Shown here: in pieces, positions 6,702 to 13,557 of the stretch | Numbering within the stretch: position 1 is the stretch's first letter | Layout: each line of letters starts with the position of its first letter | NCBI GenBank assembly: GCA_027351145.1 | Contig: DAIEIZ010000061.1 | Coordinates: 1 to 25,077, forward strand | Length of the DNA stretch: 25,077 bases | DNA from: Candidatus Moraniibacteriota bacterium | GTDB lineage: Bacteria > Patescibacteriota > Minisyncoccia > Moranbacterales > UBA2206 | Direction: 5' to 3' | The notes under the pieces: model-generated | The model's input: the letters and a program-made list of their open reading frames with translations, nothing else | Told to the model about the DNA's origin: nothing | Database searches by the model: none | Position numbers and translations under genes: made by a program

Positions 6702-7253
6702 ATGTCAAAAATTTACGAAAAATATAAGACCGAAGTAGCAGTTGAGATGAAAAAAAGTTTCAAGCTGAAAAATGATTTGCAAGTACCGAAGATTGAAAAG
6801 GTGATTGTGAATGTTGGAATCGGAAAATTCATCAAAGACTCAGCGCTAGTTACGGATATTTTTAATTCCCTGAAGGTGATTACCGGACAAAAACCGGTGA
6901 TGACAAAAGCTAGACAATCAATCGCTGGATTTAAAACGCGGGAAGGCTTGGAAATCGGGATTAAAGTGACGTTGCGCGGAAAAAGAAAATGGGATTTCTT
7001 GGAAAAATTAGTCGATGCCTCGATTCCTCGTATTAGAGACTTTCATGGAATTAAAGCAAGCTCAGTGGATAAGGGAGGGAATATGAACCTTGGAATTAAA
7101 GAGCATTTGATTTTTCCGGAAATTCTTCCCGAGCAAGTCAAGACTGTTTTTGGAATGCAGGTAAATATTGTGACGAATGCTAAGGATCAGGAAAAAGGAA
7201 TGATGCTTTTCAGGCTTCTTGGTTTTCCAATTGAGAAAAAGGATAATAAGTAG
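6702..7253 (+). CDS. rplE: 50S ribosomal protein L5
   Basis: 5S rRNA-binding protein uL5. 183 aa, normal length. The protein shows VPKIEKVIVNVGIGKFIKDS, the ITGQKPVMTKARQSIAGFKTR signature, VTLRGKRKWDFLEKLVDASI and PRIRDFHGI, then the NLGIKEHLIFPEI segment. ATG 6702 lies 26 bases after rplX. Nothing unusual. Confidence 0.98.
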   Translation: MSKIYEKYKTEVAVEMKKSFKLKNDLQVPKIEKVIVNVGIGKFIKDSALVTDIFNSLKVITGQKPVMTKARQSIAGFKTREGLEIGIKVTLRGKRKWDFLEKLVDASIPRIRDFHGIKASSVDKGGNMNLGIKEHLIFPEILPEQVKTVFGMQVNIVTNAKDQEKGMMLFRLLGFPIEKKDNK

Positions 7254-7284
7254 AGTTTATATAATAAGTATAAAATAGAGCAAA

Positions 7285-7470
7285 ATGGCTAAATTATCAG
7301 TTGAAGTTAGAGCAAAAAAGAAACCGAAATTTTCCACGAGAATTGTGAGGCGTTGTTGGAAATGCGGAAGAAAACATGGGTATATGCGTAAGTTTGATCT
7401 CTGCAGAATCTGTTTTCGCGAGCTTGCCAGTACGGGGCAGTTACCAGGCGTGAAGAGGTCAAGTTGGTAA
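7285..7470 (+). CDS. rpsN: 30S ribosomal protein S14, zinc-binding type
   Basis: Small-subunit head protein uS14 of the short, zinc-containing class (rpsZ type). 61 aa with two CxxC pairs: CWKCG near residue 24 and CRIC near residue 40, in the context GRKHGYMRKFDLCRICFREL, and the end PGVKRSSW. The zinc form is expected where no zinc-free paralogue takes its place. The 50 bases to rpsH are very T/A-rich and contain no clear element. Confidence 0.97.
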   Translation: MAKLSVEVRAKKKPKFSTRIVRRCWKCGRKHGYMRKFDLCRICFRELASTGQLPGVKRSSW

Positions 7471-7520
7471 AAGATTTTAGATAGTTTGATTTCGATTTTA
7501 AATTTTGAATTTTAAAGAGT

Positions 7521-7925
7521 ATGTTAGATCCAATATCGGAAATGTTAACCAAAATTAGAAACGCTCAGATGGCAGGTCACAAAACTGTTATGATTAGCGC
7601 CTCTAAATTGAAAATGGCTTTGGCTAAAATTCTGGAAAAAGAAGGCTTTGTTGACTCAGTCGCGAAAGAAAAGCAGAATGATTTTGATGTGATAAAAATT
7701 GCTTTGAAATATTATACTATTTCCAATACGAACAAGACCCCGGCTATCAAGGGTATTCGAAGAATCAGTAAAGAAGGACAAAGAATTTATGTCAAAAGCA
7801 AAGATGTGCGCAGTGTCAAAAACAACTACGGTGTAGCACTTATTTCTACATCAAAGGGTGTAATGACAGATTATGACGCGAAGAAAGCAGGACTAGGTGG
7901 AGAATATGTTTGTGAAGTTTGGTAA
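7521..7925 (+). CDS. rpsH: 30S ribosomal protein S8
   Basis: Central-domain small-subunit protein uS8; in E. coli it represses the spc operon. 134 aa. N-terminus MLDPISEMLTKIRNAQMAGH, the middle KGIRRISKEGQRIYVK, and the C-terminal GVALISTSKGVMTDYDAKKAG followed by GGEYVCEVW are all diagnostic. Length is normal. Rather AT-rich spacer upstream, with AAAGAG six bases before ATG. Confidence 0.97.
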   Translation: MLDPISEMLTKIRNAQMAGHKTVMISASKLKMALAKILEKEGFVDSVAKEKQNDFDVIKIALKYYTISNTNKTPAIKGIRRISKEGQRIYVKSKDVRSVKNNYGVALISTSKGVMTDYDAKKAGLGGEYVCEVW

Positions 7926-7952
7926 TTTGTAATAAGAGAGCAGATTAAATCT

Positions 7953-8495
7953 ATGAGTAAAATTGGAAAAAAAATAATTGCTATTCCCGCCGGTGTGACA
8001 GCGACGTTAGAAGGGGAAGTTTTCAGGGCAAAGGGTCCCAAGGGAGAGCTTAGTATGGATGTCCATCCGGAAGCGGTTGTTGAGATTGCCAATGAACAAA
8101 TTGTGGTGAAAAAGGCCAAGGAGGATGGCGGATCAAACGCAATTTGGGGGTTGACCCGATCACTTGTTAATAATATTATCATCGGAGTGAGCGCTGGTTA
8201 TGAAAAGAAATTGGAGCTTCAGGGTGTCGGTTTTCGCATGAGCATCCAAGGCAAGAAGATTGTAATGGCGCTTGGATTTTCTCATCCGGTAGAAGTAGAA
8301 ATCCCGGATGGAATTATGGTAAGATTGGAAGATAATAACGGGTTGCTTATTAGCGGGATTGATAAACAAGCTGTGGGACAATTTGCAGCAAATATCAAGG
8401 ATCTTAAGAAAGTCGAGCCATATAAGGGCAAGGGTTTCCGTTATGCCGGAGAGAAGGTGAGAAGAAAAGCTGGAAAAAAAGCCGGAGCGAAGTAA
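7953..8495 (+). CDS. rplF: 50S ribosomal protein L6
   Basis: Large-subunit protein uL6 near the factor-binding region. 180 aa with the duplicated L6 fold: MSKIGKKIIAIPAGVTATLE and GPKGELSMDV in the first copy, then LQGVGFRMSIQGKKIVMALGF, and the conserved C-terminal signature KVEPYKGKGFRYAGEKVRRK. Followed by a 63-base gap with a small AAGCT/AGCTT hairpin and several GATT repeats. Confidence 0.98.
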   Translation: MSKIGKKIIAIPAGVTATLEGEVFRAKGPKGELSMDVHPEAVVEIANEQIVVKKAKEDGGSNAIWGLTRSLVNNIIIGVSAGYEKKLELQGVGFRMSIQGKKIVMALGFSHPVEVEIPDGIMVRLEDNNGLLISGIDKQAVGQFAANIKDLKKVEPYKGKGFRYAGEKVRRKAGKKAGAK

Positions 8496-8512
8496 TATCC
8501 TGAACCATGATT

Positions 8513-8526
8513 AAGCTGATTAGCTT
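8513..8526. repeat. Small hairpin with GATT repeats (rplF-rplR gap)
   Basis: AAGCT (8513-8517) pairs with AGCTT (8522-8526) around a GATT loop, within a run of CTGATT/TTGATT units from 8507 to 8541. It could be a degenerate intergenic repeat different from the IR family. Function not known. Confidence 0.35.
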
Positions 8527-8558
8527 GATTGTCTGATTATTAATTTGAAGTAAATTCT

Positions 8559-8906
8559 ATGAATAAGATTAGCCAAAACAATTTAAGACTACATCGCAAA
8601 AGACGTGTGCGCGCCAAAATTTCTGGAACCGCTGGTATGCCACGATTGAGCGTCTTTCGCAGCTTACTTTCCATGAAGGTCCAGGTGATTGATGATGTCC
8701 AAGGAAAAACTCTTGTTGCTGCTGATACAAAAGAAGCAAAGACTAAAAATGACGTGGCTGGCGCAAAAGCAGTGGGAATGCTTGTTGCCAAGAAATGTGC
8801 GGAAAAGGAAATTGCCCAAGTGGTTTTTGACAGAGCGGGATACCGCTATCATGGAAAAGTGAAAGCTTTGGCGGAAGGGGCGAGAGAAGGCGGGTTGGTG
8901 TTCTAG
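8559..8906 (+). CDS. rplR: 50S ribosomal protein L18
   Basis: 5S rRNA-binding protein uL18. 115 aa. The sequence shows LRLHRKRRVRAKISGTAGMP, RLSVFRSLLSMKVQVIDDV and the DRAGYRYHGKVKALAEGARE signature ending GGLVF, typical of the family. Length normal. A 12-residue N-terminal segment precedes the fold. It is followed by IR-4, closing another segment of the operon. Confidence 0.97.
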   Translation: MNKISQNNLRLHRKRRVRAKISGTAGMPRLSVFRSLLSMKVQVIDDVQGKTLVAADTKEAKTKNDVAGAKAVGMLVAKKCAEKEIAQVVFDRAGYRYHGKVKALAEGAREGGLVF

Positions 8907-8911
8907 TCGCA

Positions 8912-9023
8912 TCTACGAATTACGAATCTATATGAATGTATCAATGTGAATTAAAGAAGAGGTGGTAATTTGGGAAAGAATTTGTATTTATTCATATATT
9001 CGTACCAATTCGCAATTCGTAGA
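8912..9023. repeat. Inverted-repeat element IR-4 (rplR-rpsE gap)
   Basis: The left arm 8912-8940 and the right arm ending at 9023 match as inverted repeats at 23 of 29 positions, both with outer end TCTACGAATT and three GAAT words. Here, unlike IR-2 and IR-3, the right arm is 42 bases away from the next start codon (rpsE at 9066). The core is GAGG-rich and not shared with the other copies. Confidence 0.78.
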
Positions 9024-9065
9024 GTGGAGAAGTAATTGATAAATTTATTATAAGTGTTAAATAGT

Positions 9066-9569
9066 ATGGCAAAGAACGACAGAAGATTTAAGGGAAAAAA
9101 AGAAAAGCCGGAATTTGAGCAAAAACTTCTGGACTTAGCTCGTGTTACTCGCGTAGTGAAAGGCGGAAGACGTTTTCGTTTTCGCGCGACACTTGTGATT
9201 GGAAACCGCAAGGGCAAAGTCGGCGTCGGCGTTGGCAAGGGATCGGACGTGACTGATGCAATTGGCAAAGCTTTTGACGATGCTAAAAAAAATATGATTA
9301 CGGTTGCCATTAAAAATAACACAATTGCACATGCCGTAGAGCATAAGAAGGGTAGTGCGAAAGTGATTTTGAAACCGGCCAAGGAAGGAAGGAGTATCGT
9401 AGCTGGAGGAGCAGTGCGCGCTGTGGTGGATTTTGCTGGAATTCGTGATATCGTTTCGAAATCTCTAGGAACTGCCAATAAACTCAATGTTGCGAGAGCG
9501 ACAGTGGAGGCACTGGGAATGCTCAGTGAATCAAAGACAAGAAAAGAGAGAATTGTGAAAGCAAGTTAA
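9066..9569 (+). CDS. rpsE: 30S ribosomal protein S5
   Basis: Small-subunit fidelity protein uS5. 167 aa. The double-stranded RNA-binding part reads LARVTRVVKGGRRFRFRATL, then VIGNRKGKVGVGVGKGSDVT and AIGKAFDDAKKNMI; the C-terminal domain has GRSIVAGGAVRAVVDFAGI and DIVSKSLGTANKLNVARAT. Start set at ATG 9066 (MAKNDRRFKG); the frame is open four codons further but these add nothing conserved. Next gene is rplO directly, so rpmD (L30) is missing from its usual place. Confidence 0.98.
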   Translation: MAKNDRRFKGKKEKPEFEQKLLDLARVTRVVKGGRRFRFRATLVIGNRKGKVGVGVGKGSDVTDAIGKAFDDAKKNMITVAIKNNTIAHAVEHKKGSAKVILKPAKEGRSIVAGGAVRAVVDFAGIRDIVSKSLGTANKLNVARATVEALGMLSESKTRKERIVKAS

Positions 9570-9596
9570 TTTATACAAAGTTGATATTACAATTTT

Positions 9597-10061
9597 ATGT
9601 TAAGACAAGACTTACAAGTGAGCCAGTCGAGGAAGAAGAAAAAAACTATCGGTCGCGGTGGAAAAAAAGGTACTTATTCTGGAAAAGGGAACAAAGGGCA
9701 AAAGGCGCGTTCCGGAGCTCACGTCGATCCTTTGTTTGAAGGCGGACGCTCGACACTTATCGACCACATGAAGAAAAAACGCGGTTTCACCTCAAGGACA
9801 AGAAAAAGGAGCATCGTGCAAATTACAGATATTGAGAAAAATTTTGAAAATGGCGCTATAATTAGCGTAGAATCTTTGGTAAATATGAAACTGATTGCAC
9901 GGAAGAATGTTTTTTTTGGAATCAAGGTTCTTGGCAACGCAAAAGTCGCAAAAAAATTTGTCTTTGAAAAAGAAATCTTTATCAGTGAAACGGTGAAAAA
10001 AGCGGTTTTAGCTGCAGGCGGGGAAGTTAAGGTTGAAGAGAATATCAAAGAAAAAGCATAA
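9597..10061 (+). CDS. rplO: 50S ribosomal protein L15
   Basis: Late-assembly large-subunit protein uL15. 154 aa. N-terminal glycine/lysine-rich extension KKKKTIGRGGKKGTYSGKGN, then GQKARSGAHVDPLFEGGRST, and the C-terminal LIARKNVFFGIKVLGNAKVA with VKKAVLAAGGEV. Length normal. It is the last ribosomal protein gene of the window. Instead of secY directly, a 540-base gap follows which holds a small gene. Confidence 0.96.
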   Translation: MLRQDLQVSQSRKKKKTIGRGGKKGTYSGKGNKGQKARSGAHVDPLFEGGRSTLIDHMKKKRGFTSRTRKRSIVQITDIEKNFENGAIISVESLVNMKLIARKNVFFGIKVLGNAKVAKKFVFEKEIFISETVKKAVLAAGGEVKVEENIKEKA

Positions 10062-10110
10062 AAATAAGGGGTTTGATTCAAGGAGATTAAACCATTGGAT
10101 TTGATATTAT

Positions 10111-10175
10111 AAGCTTTGATATGTTTCAGGAAGCTGAGATGGCAGCGACAGATCCTTGCTTCATTGTCAAAGCTT
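10111..10175 (+). promoter_or_regulatory. Candidate structured leader before the 56-aa gene
   Basis: AAGCTTTGATA (10111-10121) pairs with TGTCAAAGCTT (10165-10175) over 11 pairs with one wobble; inside, GAAGC (10130-10134) can pair with GCTTC (10158-10162). It sits about 115 bases before the small gene at 10291. The remainder of 10062-10290 shows a short GGTTT/AAACC hairpin at 10070-10093 and a possible -10 TAGAAT at 10253-10258. I infer a leader RNA; no known riboswitch was recognised. Confidence 0.35.
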
Positions 10176-10279
10176 GGGTGGAATGCGGTCGATGGGGTTT
10201 AATTATAGATCTCATTTCGGATGACATTTTGTAGATACATTTTCTTTAAAATTAGAATGTAAAGGTTAGAATTGAGAGA

Positions 10280-10288
10280 AAGGAGGTC
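10280..10288 (+). promoter_or_regulatory. Strong ribosome-binding site
   Basis: AAAGGAGGT ends three bases before ATG 10291 and is a full Shine-Dalgarno match. It is the best such site near a start in the window, where most genes lack one, so it marks the small downstream ORF as translated. Confidence 0.75.
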
Positions 10289-10290
10289 CT

Positions 10291-10461
10291 ATGGATAAAT
10301 TTAAGTTTGAAGGAGGAGAAGTTGTTTTTTACAATGTTAGAGATTTTTTTGTGCGAAGGGGTATTATACAAGAAGATCGGGGTGGTCTTTTTGTGATAGT
10401 ACTATTAGACGGTGAAAGTCATCCGTCTATAATTCGAAGAGGGAATGTTTTGTTTGTGTGA
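10291..10461 (+). CDS. Small uncharacterised protein (56 aa)
   Basis: I do not recognise this protein. It starts MDKFKFEGGEVVFYNVRDFF and ends GESHPSIIRRGNVLFV, 56 aa, with no cysteine, no signal peptide and no membrane segment. Alternating hydrophobic residues and glycine turns (EGGEVVFY, GGLFVIVLLDGE) suggest a small all-beta fold such as an SH3-like barrel; this is an inference from pattern only. Translation is strongly supported by the full ribosome site at 10280-10288, and a terminator follows at once, so it forms its own unit between rplO and secY. It is not L30: it lacks that family's features and location. It is too short for many gene finders. Confidence 0.7.
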   Translation: MDKFKFEGGEVVFYNVRDFFVRRGIIQEDRGGLFVIVLLDGESHPSIIRRGNVLFV

Positions 10462-10470
10462 TAAGCAAAA

Positions 10471-10511
10471 GCGGATGATATGCCTGTCATCCGCCTAATT
10501 CTAATTTTTTT
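10471..10511 (+). terminator. Intrinsic terminator after the 56-aa gene
   Basis: GCGGATGA (10471-10478) and TCATCCGC (10487-10494) form a perfect 8-base stem with an 8-base loop. A T-rich tract with a run of seven T follows after about 10 bases. The stem starts 9 bases after the stop codon. It would separate the small gene from secY, so secY probably has partial read-through or its own promoter. Confidence 0.65.
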
Positions 10512-10519
10512 ATTAAGTC

Positions 10520-10537
10520 TTTCTGCGAAAATGAATT
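10520..10537 (+). repeat. Possible solo left arm of the IR family before secY
   Basis: TTTCTGCGAAAATGAATT resembles the left arm of IR-1 (TTTCTGCGAATTATGAATT) with one gap and one or two changes. No right arm is found in the remaining 60 bases before secY. It may be a decayed copy or chance. Confidence 0.3.
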
Positions 10538-10600
10538 AAAGGCTGGATTTCCCGCCTATCGACAGACAGGTCGCCTCTGTGGAAATAACAAGGAAAAACT

Positions 10601-11875
10601 ATGTTAGCTAAAATTACTCAAATTTTTCGGATCAAGGAATTGCGAAACAAAATATTTTTTATTTTGGCGCTTTTAGTTGTGTTTCGATTGGTGGCTAATA
10701 TTCCAATTCCGGGCGTTGATCAAAATCGACTAAAGATGTTTTTTGATAGCAATCAACTTTTTGGATTGCTAAATCTTTTTTCCGGTCGCGGACTGTCAAG
10801 TATTTCACTTGTGATGCTGGGTGTCGGACCATACATCACTGCTTCGATTATTATGCAACTGCTTACGATGATTGTTCCATCACTGGAGAAAATCTATAAA
10901 GAAGAAGGCGAAGCGGGACGACAAAAATTCAATCAATGGACGCGTTGGGCGACAGTGCCGCTGGCAGCAATGCAGACTTTTGGAATGATTGCACTTTTTC
11001 GTTCACAAGGGATTATCGCCGCAACTGGGGTGATGAATGTGGTTTCAATGATGGTGATTGCCACGGCTGGAACGATTTTTCTGATGTGGCTCGGGGAATT
11101 GATCACGGAAAAAGGTGTGGGAAACGGAGTATCTCTCATTATCTTTGCTGGAATTGTTTCCGGTATTCCTTCGACAATTGCTAAGACTTATGCGACAATG
11201 GACTCATCACAAATTTTTACTTATCTAATCCTGGGGGTGATTTTAATTGCAGCTATTGCAGCCGTGGTGTTTATGACGGAAGGTCAGCGCAATATGCCGG
11301 TTTCCTATGCCAAAAGAATTAAGGGCAATAAGATGTATGGCGGAACTTCCACGCATTTGCCACTTCGCATCAATCAGGCTGGCGTGATTCCAATCATCTT
11401 CGCCTTGTCTATTATGCTTTTTCCGGGAATGATTGCCAATTTTCTCACTAAAAGTCCTAATGCGATATTGGCAAATATTGCGGTAAAAGTGAGTGCGCTT
11501 TTTTCTCCCAGCAATTGGTTTTATTGGATGTTCTATTTTATTCTTGTAGTGGCTTTTACCTATTTCTACACTGCAGTTGTGTTTGATCCAAACAAAATTG
11601 CGGAGAGCTTGCAAAAGCAAGGCGGCTATATTTTAGGAATTCGTCCAGGAAAAAACACAGCAGATTATCTTTACCGCATCATGAATCGTATTACGCTTTC
11701 CGGCGCGATTTTCTTGGGACTTATTGCAATTTTACCTTTTTTCATCCAAAGCTTCACTAATATTGGATCTGTTTCCATTGGCGGTACAGGACTTTTAATT
11801 GTTGTTTCGGTAGTGATTGAAACAATTAAGCAAGTGCAAGGGCAACTTGCGATGCGGGATTATGAAGGATTTTAG
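10601..11875 (+). CDS. secY: Protein translocase subunit SecY
   Basis: Pore-forming subunit of the SecYEG inner-membrane channel for protein export and insertion. 424 aa with about ten hydrophobic segments. Visible features: N-terminal RIKELRNKIFFILALLVVFR helix, the plug region IPIPGVDQNRLKMFFD, LVMLGVGPYITASIIMQLL (second helix), the GEAGRQKFNQWTRW loop, GVGNGVSLIIFAGI, the cytoplasmic GGTSTHLPLRINQAGVIPII loop and the C-terminal AMRDYEGF, a typical SecY end. Start ATG 10601 has AAGGA 10 bases upstream. It is linked to adk and map in the family's usual order. Confidence 0.98.
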   Translation: MLAKITQIFRIKELRNKIFFILALLVVFRLVANIPIPGVDQNRLKMFFDSNQLFGLLNLFSGRGLSSISLVMLGVGPYITASIIMQLLTMIVPSLEKIYKEEGEAGRQKFNQWTRWATVPLAAMQTFGMIALFRSQGIIAATGVMNVVSMMVIATAGTIFLMWLGELITEKGVGNGVSLIIFAGIVSGIPSTIAKTYATMDSSQIFTYLILGVILIAAIAAVVFMTEGQRNMPVSYAKRIKGNKMYGGTSTHLPLRINQAGVIPIIFALSIMLFPGMIANFLTKSPNAILANIAVKVSALFSPSNWFYWMFYFILVVAFTYFYTAVVFDPNKIAESLQKQGGYILGIRPGKNTADYLYRIMNRITLSGAIFLGLIAILPFFIQSFTNIGSVSIGGTGLLIVVSVVIETIKQVQGQLAMRDYEGF

Positions 11876-11883
11876 CCATGCAA

Positions 11884-11978
11884 CATGAAACATTAAGTAT
11901 GAAACAGCTTTTTCTCAAATCTTAAGGTAGAAAAGTTGGTTTCGTCGGAATTGTTACACGTTTCATTTTATATGTTAT
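11884..11978. repeat. Degenerate ATGAAAC/GTTTCAT repeat (secY-adk gap)
   Basis: The gap holds two ATGAAAC words on the left (near 11886 and 11900) and GTTTCAT followed by TATATGTTATATG on the right (from about 11960), forming a loose inverted repeat. The same words recur in the galT-dedA gap at 19936-20031. It ends directly at the adk start codon. Confidence 0.4.
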
Positions 11979-12611
11979 ATGAATTTAGTGATTTTGGGTC
12001 CCCAGGGTTCCGGCAAGGGGACGCAGGCAGAACTTTTAGCTCAAAAAATCAACCTGGATCATTTTGATACAGGTAAAGCTTTGCGCCAGGTAGCACTATT
12101 TGATACTCCGCTAGGGCGTGAAGTTCACGAGATTATCATGGTGAAGAAAGAGCTTGTGCCGAGCCGACTCTTGCGAGAAGTTTTGCACATTCGCCTTAAT
12201 GATCTTGAAAGAGAGCAAGGAATTGTTTTTGATGGTGTTCCTCGCAATGTCGAACAGGCGAAGTATTTCGAAGAGGCACTTCAAGAATTTGGCCGAAAAG
12301 TTGATCGAGTGATTTTTGTAGATATTCCACAAGAGGAATCTTTAAAGCGAATTGGAAAACGCTATTCTTGCGAAAAATGCAAAGAAGCGGTAATCTTGAA
12401 AGAGAATGTCGCGGAGATTTGTGCTAAATGTGGAGGAAAGTTGGTTCAGCGTGCTGATGACACGAAAGAGGGGATTGAAAAACGACTGGAAATTTTTAGG
12501 GAAGAAACGATGCCAGTGATTGAATATTTTGAGAAGAAGAATCTAGTTTCTAGAATTAATGGGGTGCAGAGCGTAGAGAAAGTTTTTGGTGGTATTTTAA
12601 AAGTTTTATGA
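11979..12611 (+). CDS. adk: Adenylate kinase, zinc-lid type
   Basis: Interconverts ATP plus AMP and two ADP in the cytoplasm. 210 aa. The P-loop GPQGSGKGT lies at residues 7-15, the AMP-site DGVPRN at about 85-90, and the lid carries Cys131, Cys134, Cys148 and Cys151, a Cys4 zinc site. RADDTKEGIEKRL matches the conserved lid-exit motif (RxDD). Differences from typical members are FDTGKALRQ for the usual STGDLLR and DGVPRN for DGFPRT. Its stop overlaps the map start by four bases (ATGA), which implies coupling. Confidence 0.95.
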   Translation: MNLVILGPQGSGKGTQAELLAQKINLDHFDTGKALRQVALFDTPLGREVHEIIMVKKELVPSRLLREVLHIRLNDLEREQGIVFDGVPRNVEQAKYFEEALQEFGRKVDRVIFVDIPQEESLKRIGKRYSCEKCKEAVILKENVAEICAKCGGKLVQRADDTKEGIEKRLEIFREETMPVIEYFEKKNLVSRINGVQSVEKVFGGILKVL

Positions 12612-13372
12612 TTATAATTAAGTCAAAAAAAGAAATAGAACTGATGCGGGAAGGCGGGCAGCTGCTGGGTCAGATTATGGAGCGTTTGGGTAAGATGATT
12701 ATGCCTGGGCAAAATACTTTTGCGATTAACAAGCTGGCCAAAAAGCTTGTTTTTGATATGGGCGGATTTCCGATTTTTGAAGGTTATGGCGATCCTGGCA
12801 ATGCTTTCCCGGCGACCGTTTGCACTTCAATTAACAATGAAATTGTGCACGGGATTCCGAGAAAAGAACGGATTATTTGCGAGGGTGATATTGTGAAGTT
12901 GGATATCGGGATGAAATACAAAGGACTGATTACGGATATGGCGCGAACATTTCCGGCGGGGAAAATATCAGATGAAGCGCAAAAGATTATGGATGTGACT
13001 AGGGAATGTCTGAATAAGGGGATTGCAACAATTAAAATCGGAGCAAAATTAAGTGATTACGGCAGAGCGGTGGAAAAGCATGCCAGGGCAAATGGTTTTT
13101 CTGTGGTACGGGATTTGGTTGGGCATGGTGTTGGCAGAGAGTTGCACGAGGATCCGCAAATTCCCAATTATTATTTTTCCGGGATGCGAGAGATTGTTTT
13201 GCAGGAAGGTATGACGTTGGCGCTTGAGCCAATGATTAATATCGGAACACATTATATAAAGGTGCTTCGAGACGGTTGGGCGTATGTGACAAAAGATGGA
13301 AAATTGAGCGCACATTTTGAGGATACGATTGTGGTGACGAAAGATGGAGCAGAAATTTTAACGAGAATTTAA
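12608..13372 (+). CDS. map: Methionine aminopeptidase, type I
   Basis: Removes the initiator methionine from nascent proteins, a dinuclear metal enzyme. 254 aa. All expected ligands are visible: Asp99 and Asp110 in the DIGMKYKGLITDMARTF region, His173 in VGHGVGRELHEDPQIPNY, Glu207 in ALEPM and Glu238 in HFEDTIVV; His81 (IVHGIP) is the substrate-binding histidine. Start ATG overlaps the adk stop. It is the end of the ribosomal-secY cluster here; the usual next genes infA and rpmJ are not present. Confidence 0.97.
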   Translation: MIIIKSKKEIELMREGGQLLGQIMERLGKMIMPGQNTFAINKLAKKLVFDMGGFPIFEGYGDPGNAFPATVCTSINNEIVHGIPRKERIICEGDIVKLDIGMKYKGLITDMARTFPAGKISDEAQKIMDVTRECLNKGIATIKIGAKLSDYGRAVEKHARANGFSVVRDLVGHGVGRELHEDPQIPNYYFSGMREIVLQEGMTLALEPMINIGTHYIKVLRDGWAYVTKDGKLSAHFEDTIVVTKDGAEILTRI

Positions 13373-13423
13373 TGGAGTATCTTTCTTTTTCCTCGAGATA
13401 GGATGTTATAAACACACGACAGG

Positions 13424-13452
13424 TTGGGCAAGAGCATGGTAAGCGATAGAAT
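13424..13452 (+). promoter_or_regulatory. Weak promoter candidate before ruvX
   Basis: TTGGGC (13424-13429), a 17-base spacer and TAGAAT (13447-13452). The -10 is good (5 of 6), the -35 poor (3 of 6). It would produce a leader of about 100 nt that includes the hairpin at 13478-13512. Confidence 0.35.
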
Positions 13453-13477
13453 TTTTCTATAAAGTGTATTAATATTT

Positions 13478-13512
13478 TGCCGGAAGTCTTTTTTTTCATC
13501 TGATTTCCGGCA
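13478..13512. repeat. Strong hairpin with T-tract loop (map-ruvX gap)
   Basis: TGCCGGAAGTC (13478-13488) pairs with GATTTCCGGCA (13502-13512), eleven pairs including one G-T, around a 13-base loop that starts with eight T. No T-run follows on either strand, so it is not a standard terminator. It may regulate ruvX or mark the end of the map transcript. Confidence 0.55.
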
Positions 13513-13557
13513 GACTTCTCTCTAGGGGCGAAGGTGATATGAATAAGGTTTTTATTT

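Noticed and set aside
614..9023. CRISPR array made of the GAATTACGAAT-type repeats
   Set aside because: The copies are far apart, inverted, imperfect and located between genes; there is no regular repeat-spacer pattern.
8951..9487. 178-codon open frame on the minus strand
   Set aside because: It is antisense to rpsE, which is certain, and its translation has the Ser/Pro/Phe-rich look of a shadow frame.
10545..10585. Hairpin-like CGCCTATCGACAGACAGG segment before secY as a terminator
   Set aside because: The stem is imperfect and no T-run follows; it resembles a degraded palindromic repeat, but the evidence is too thin to list.
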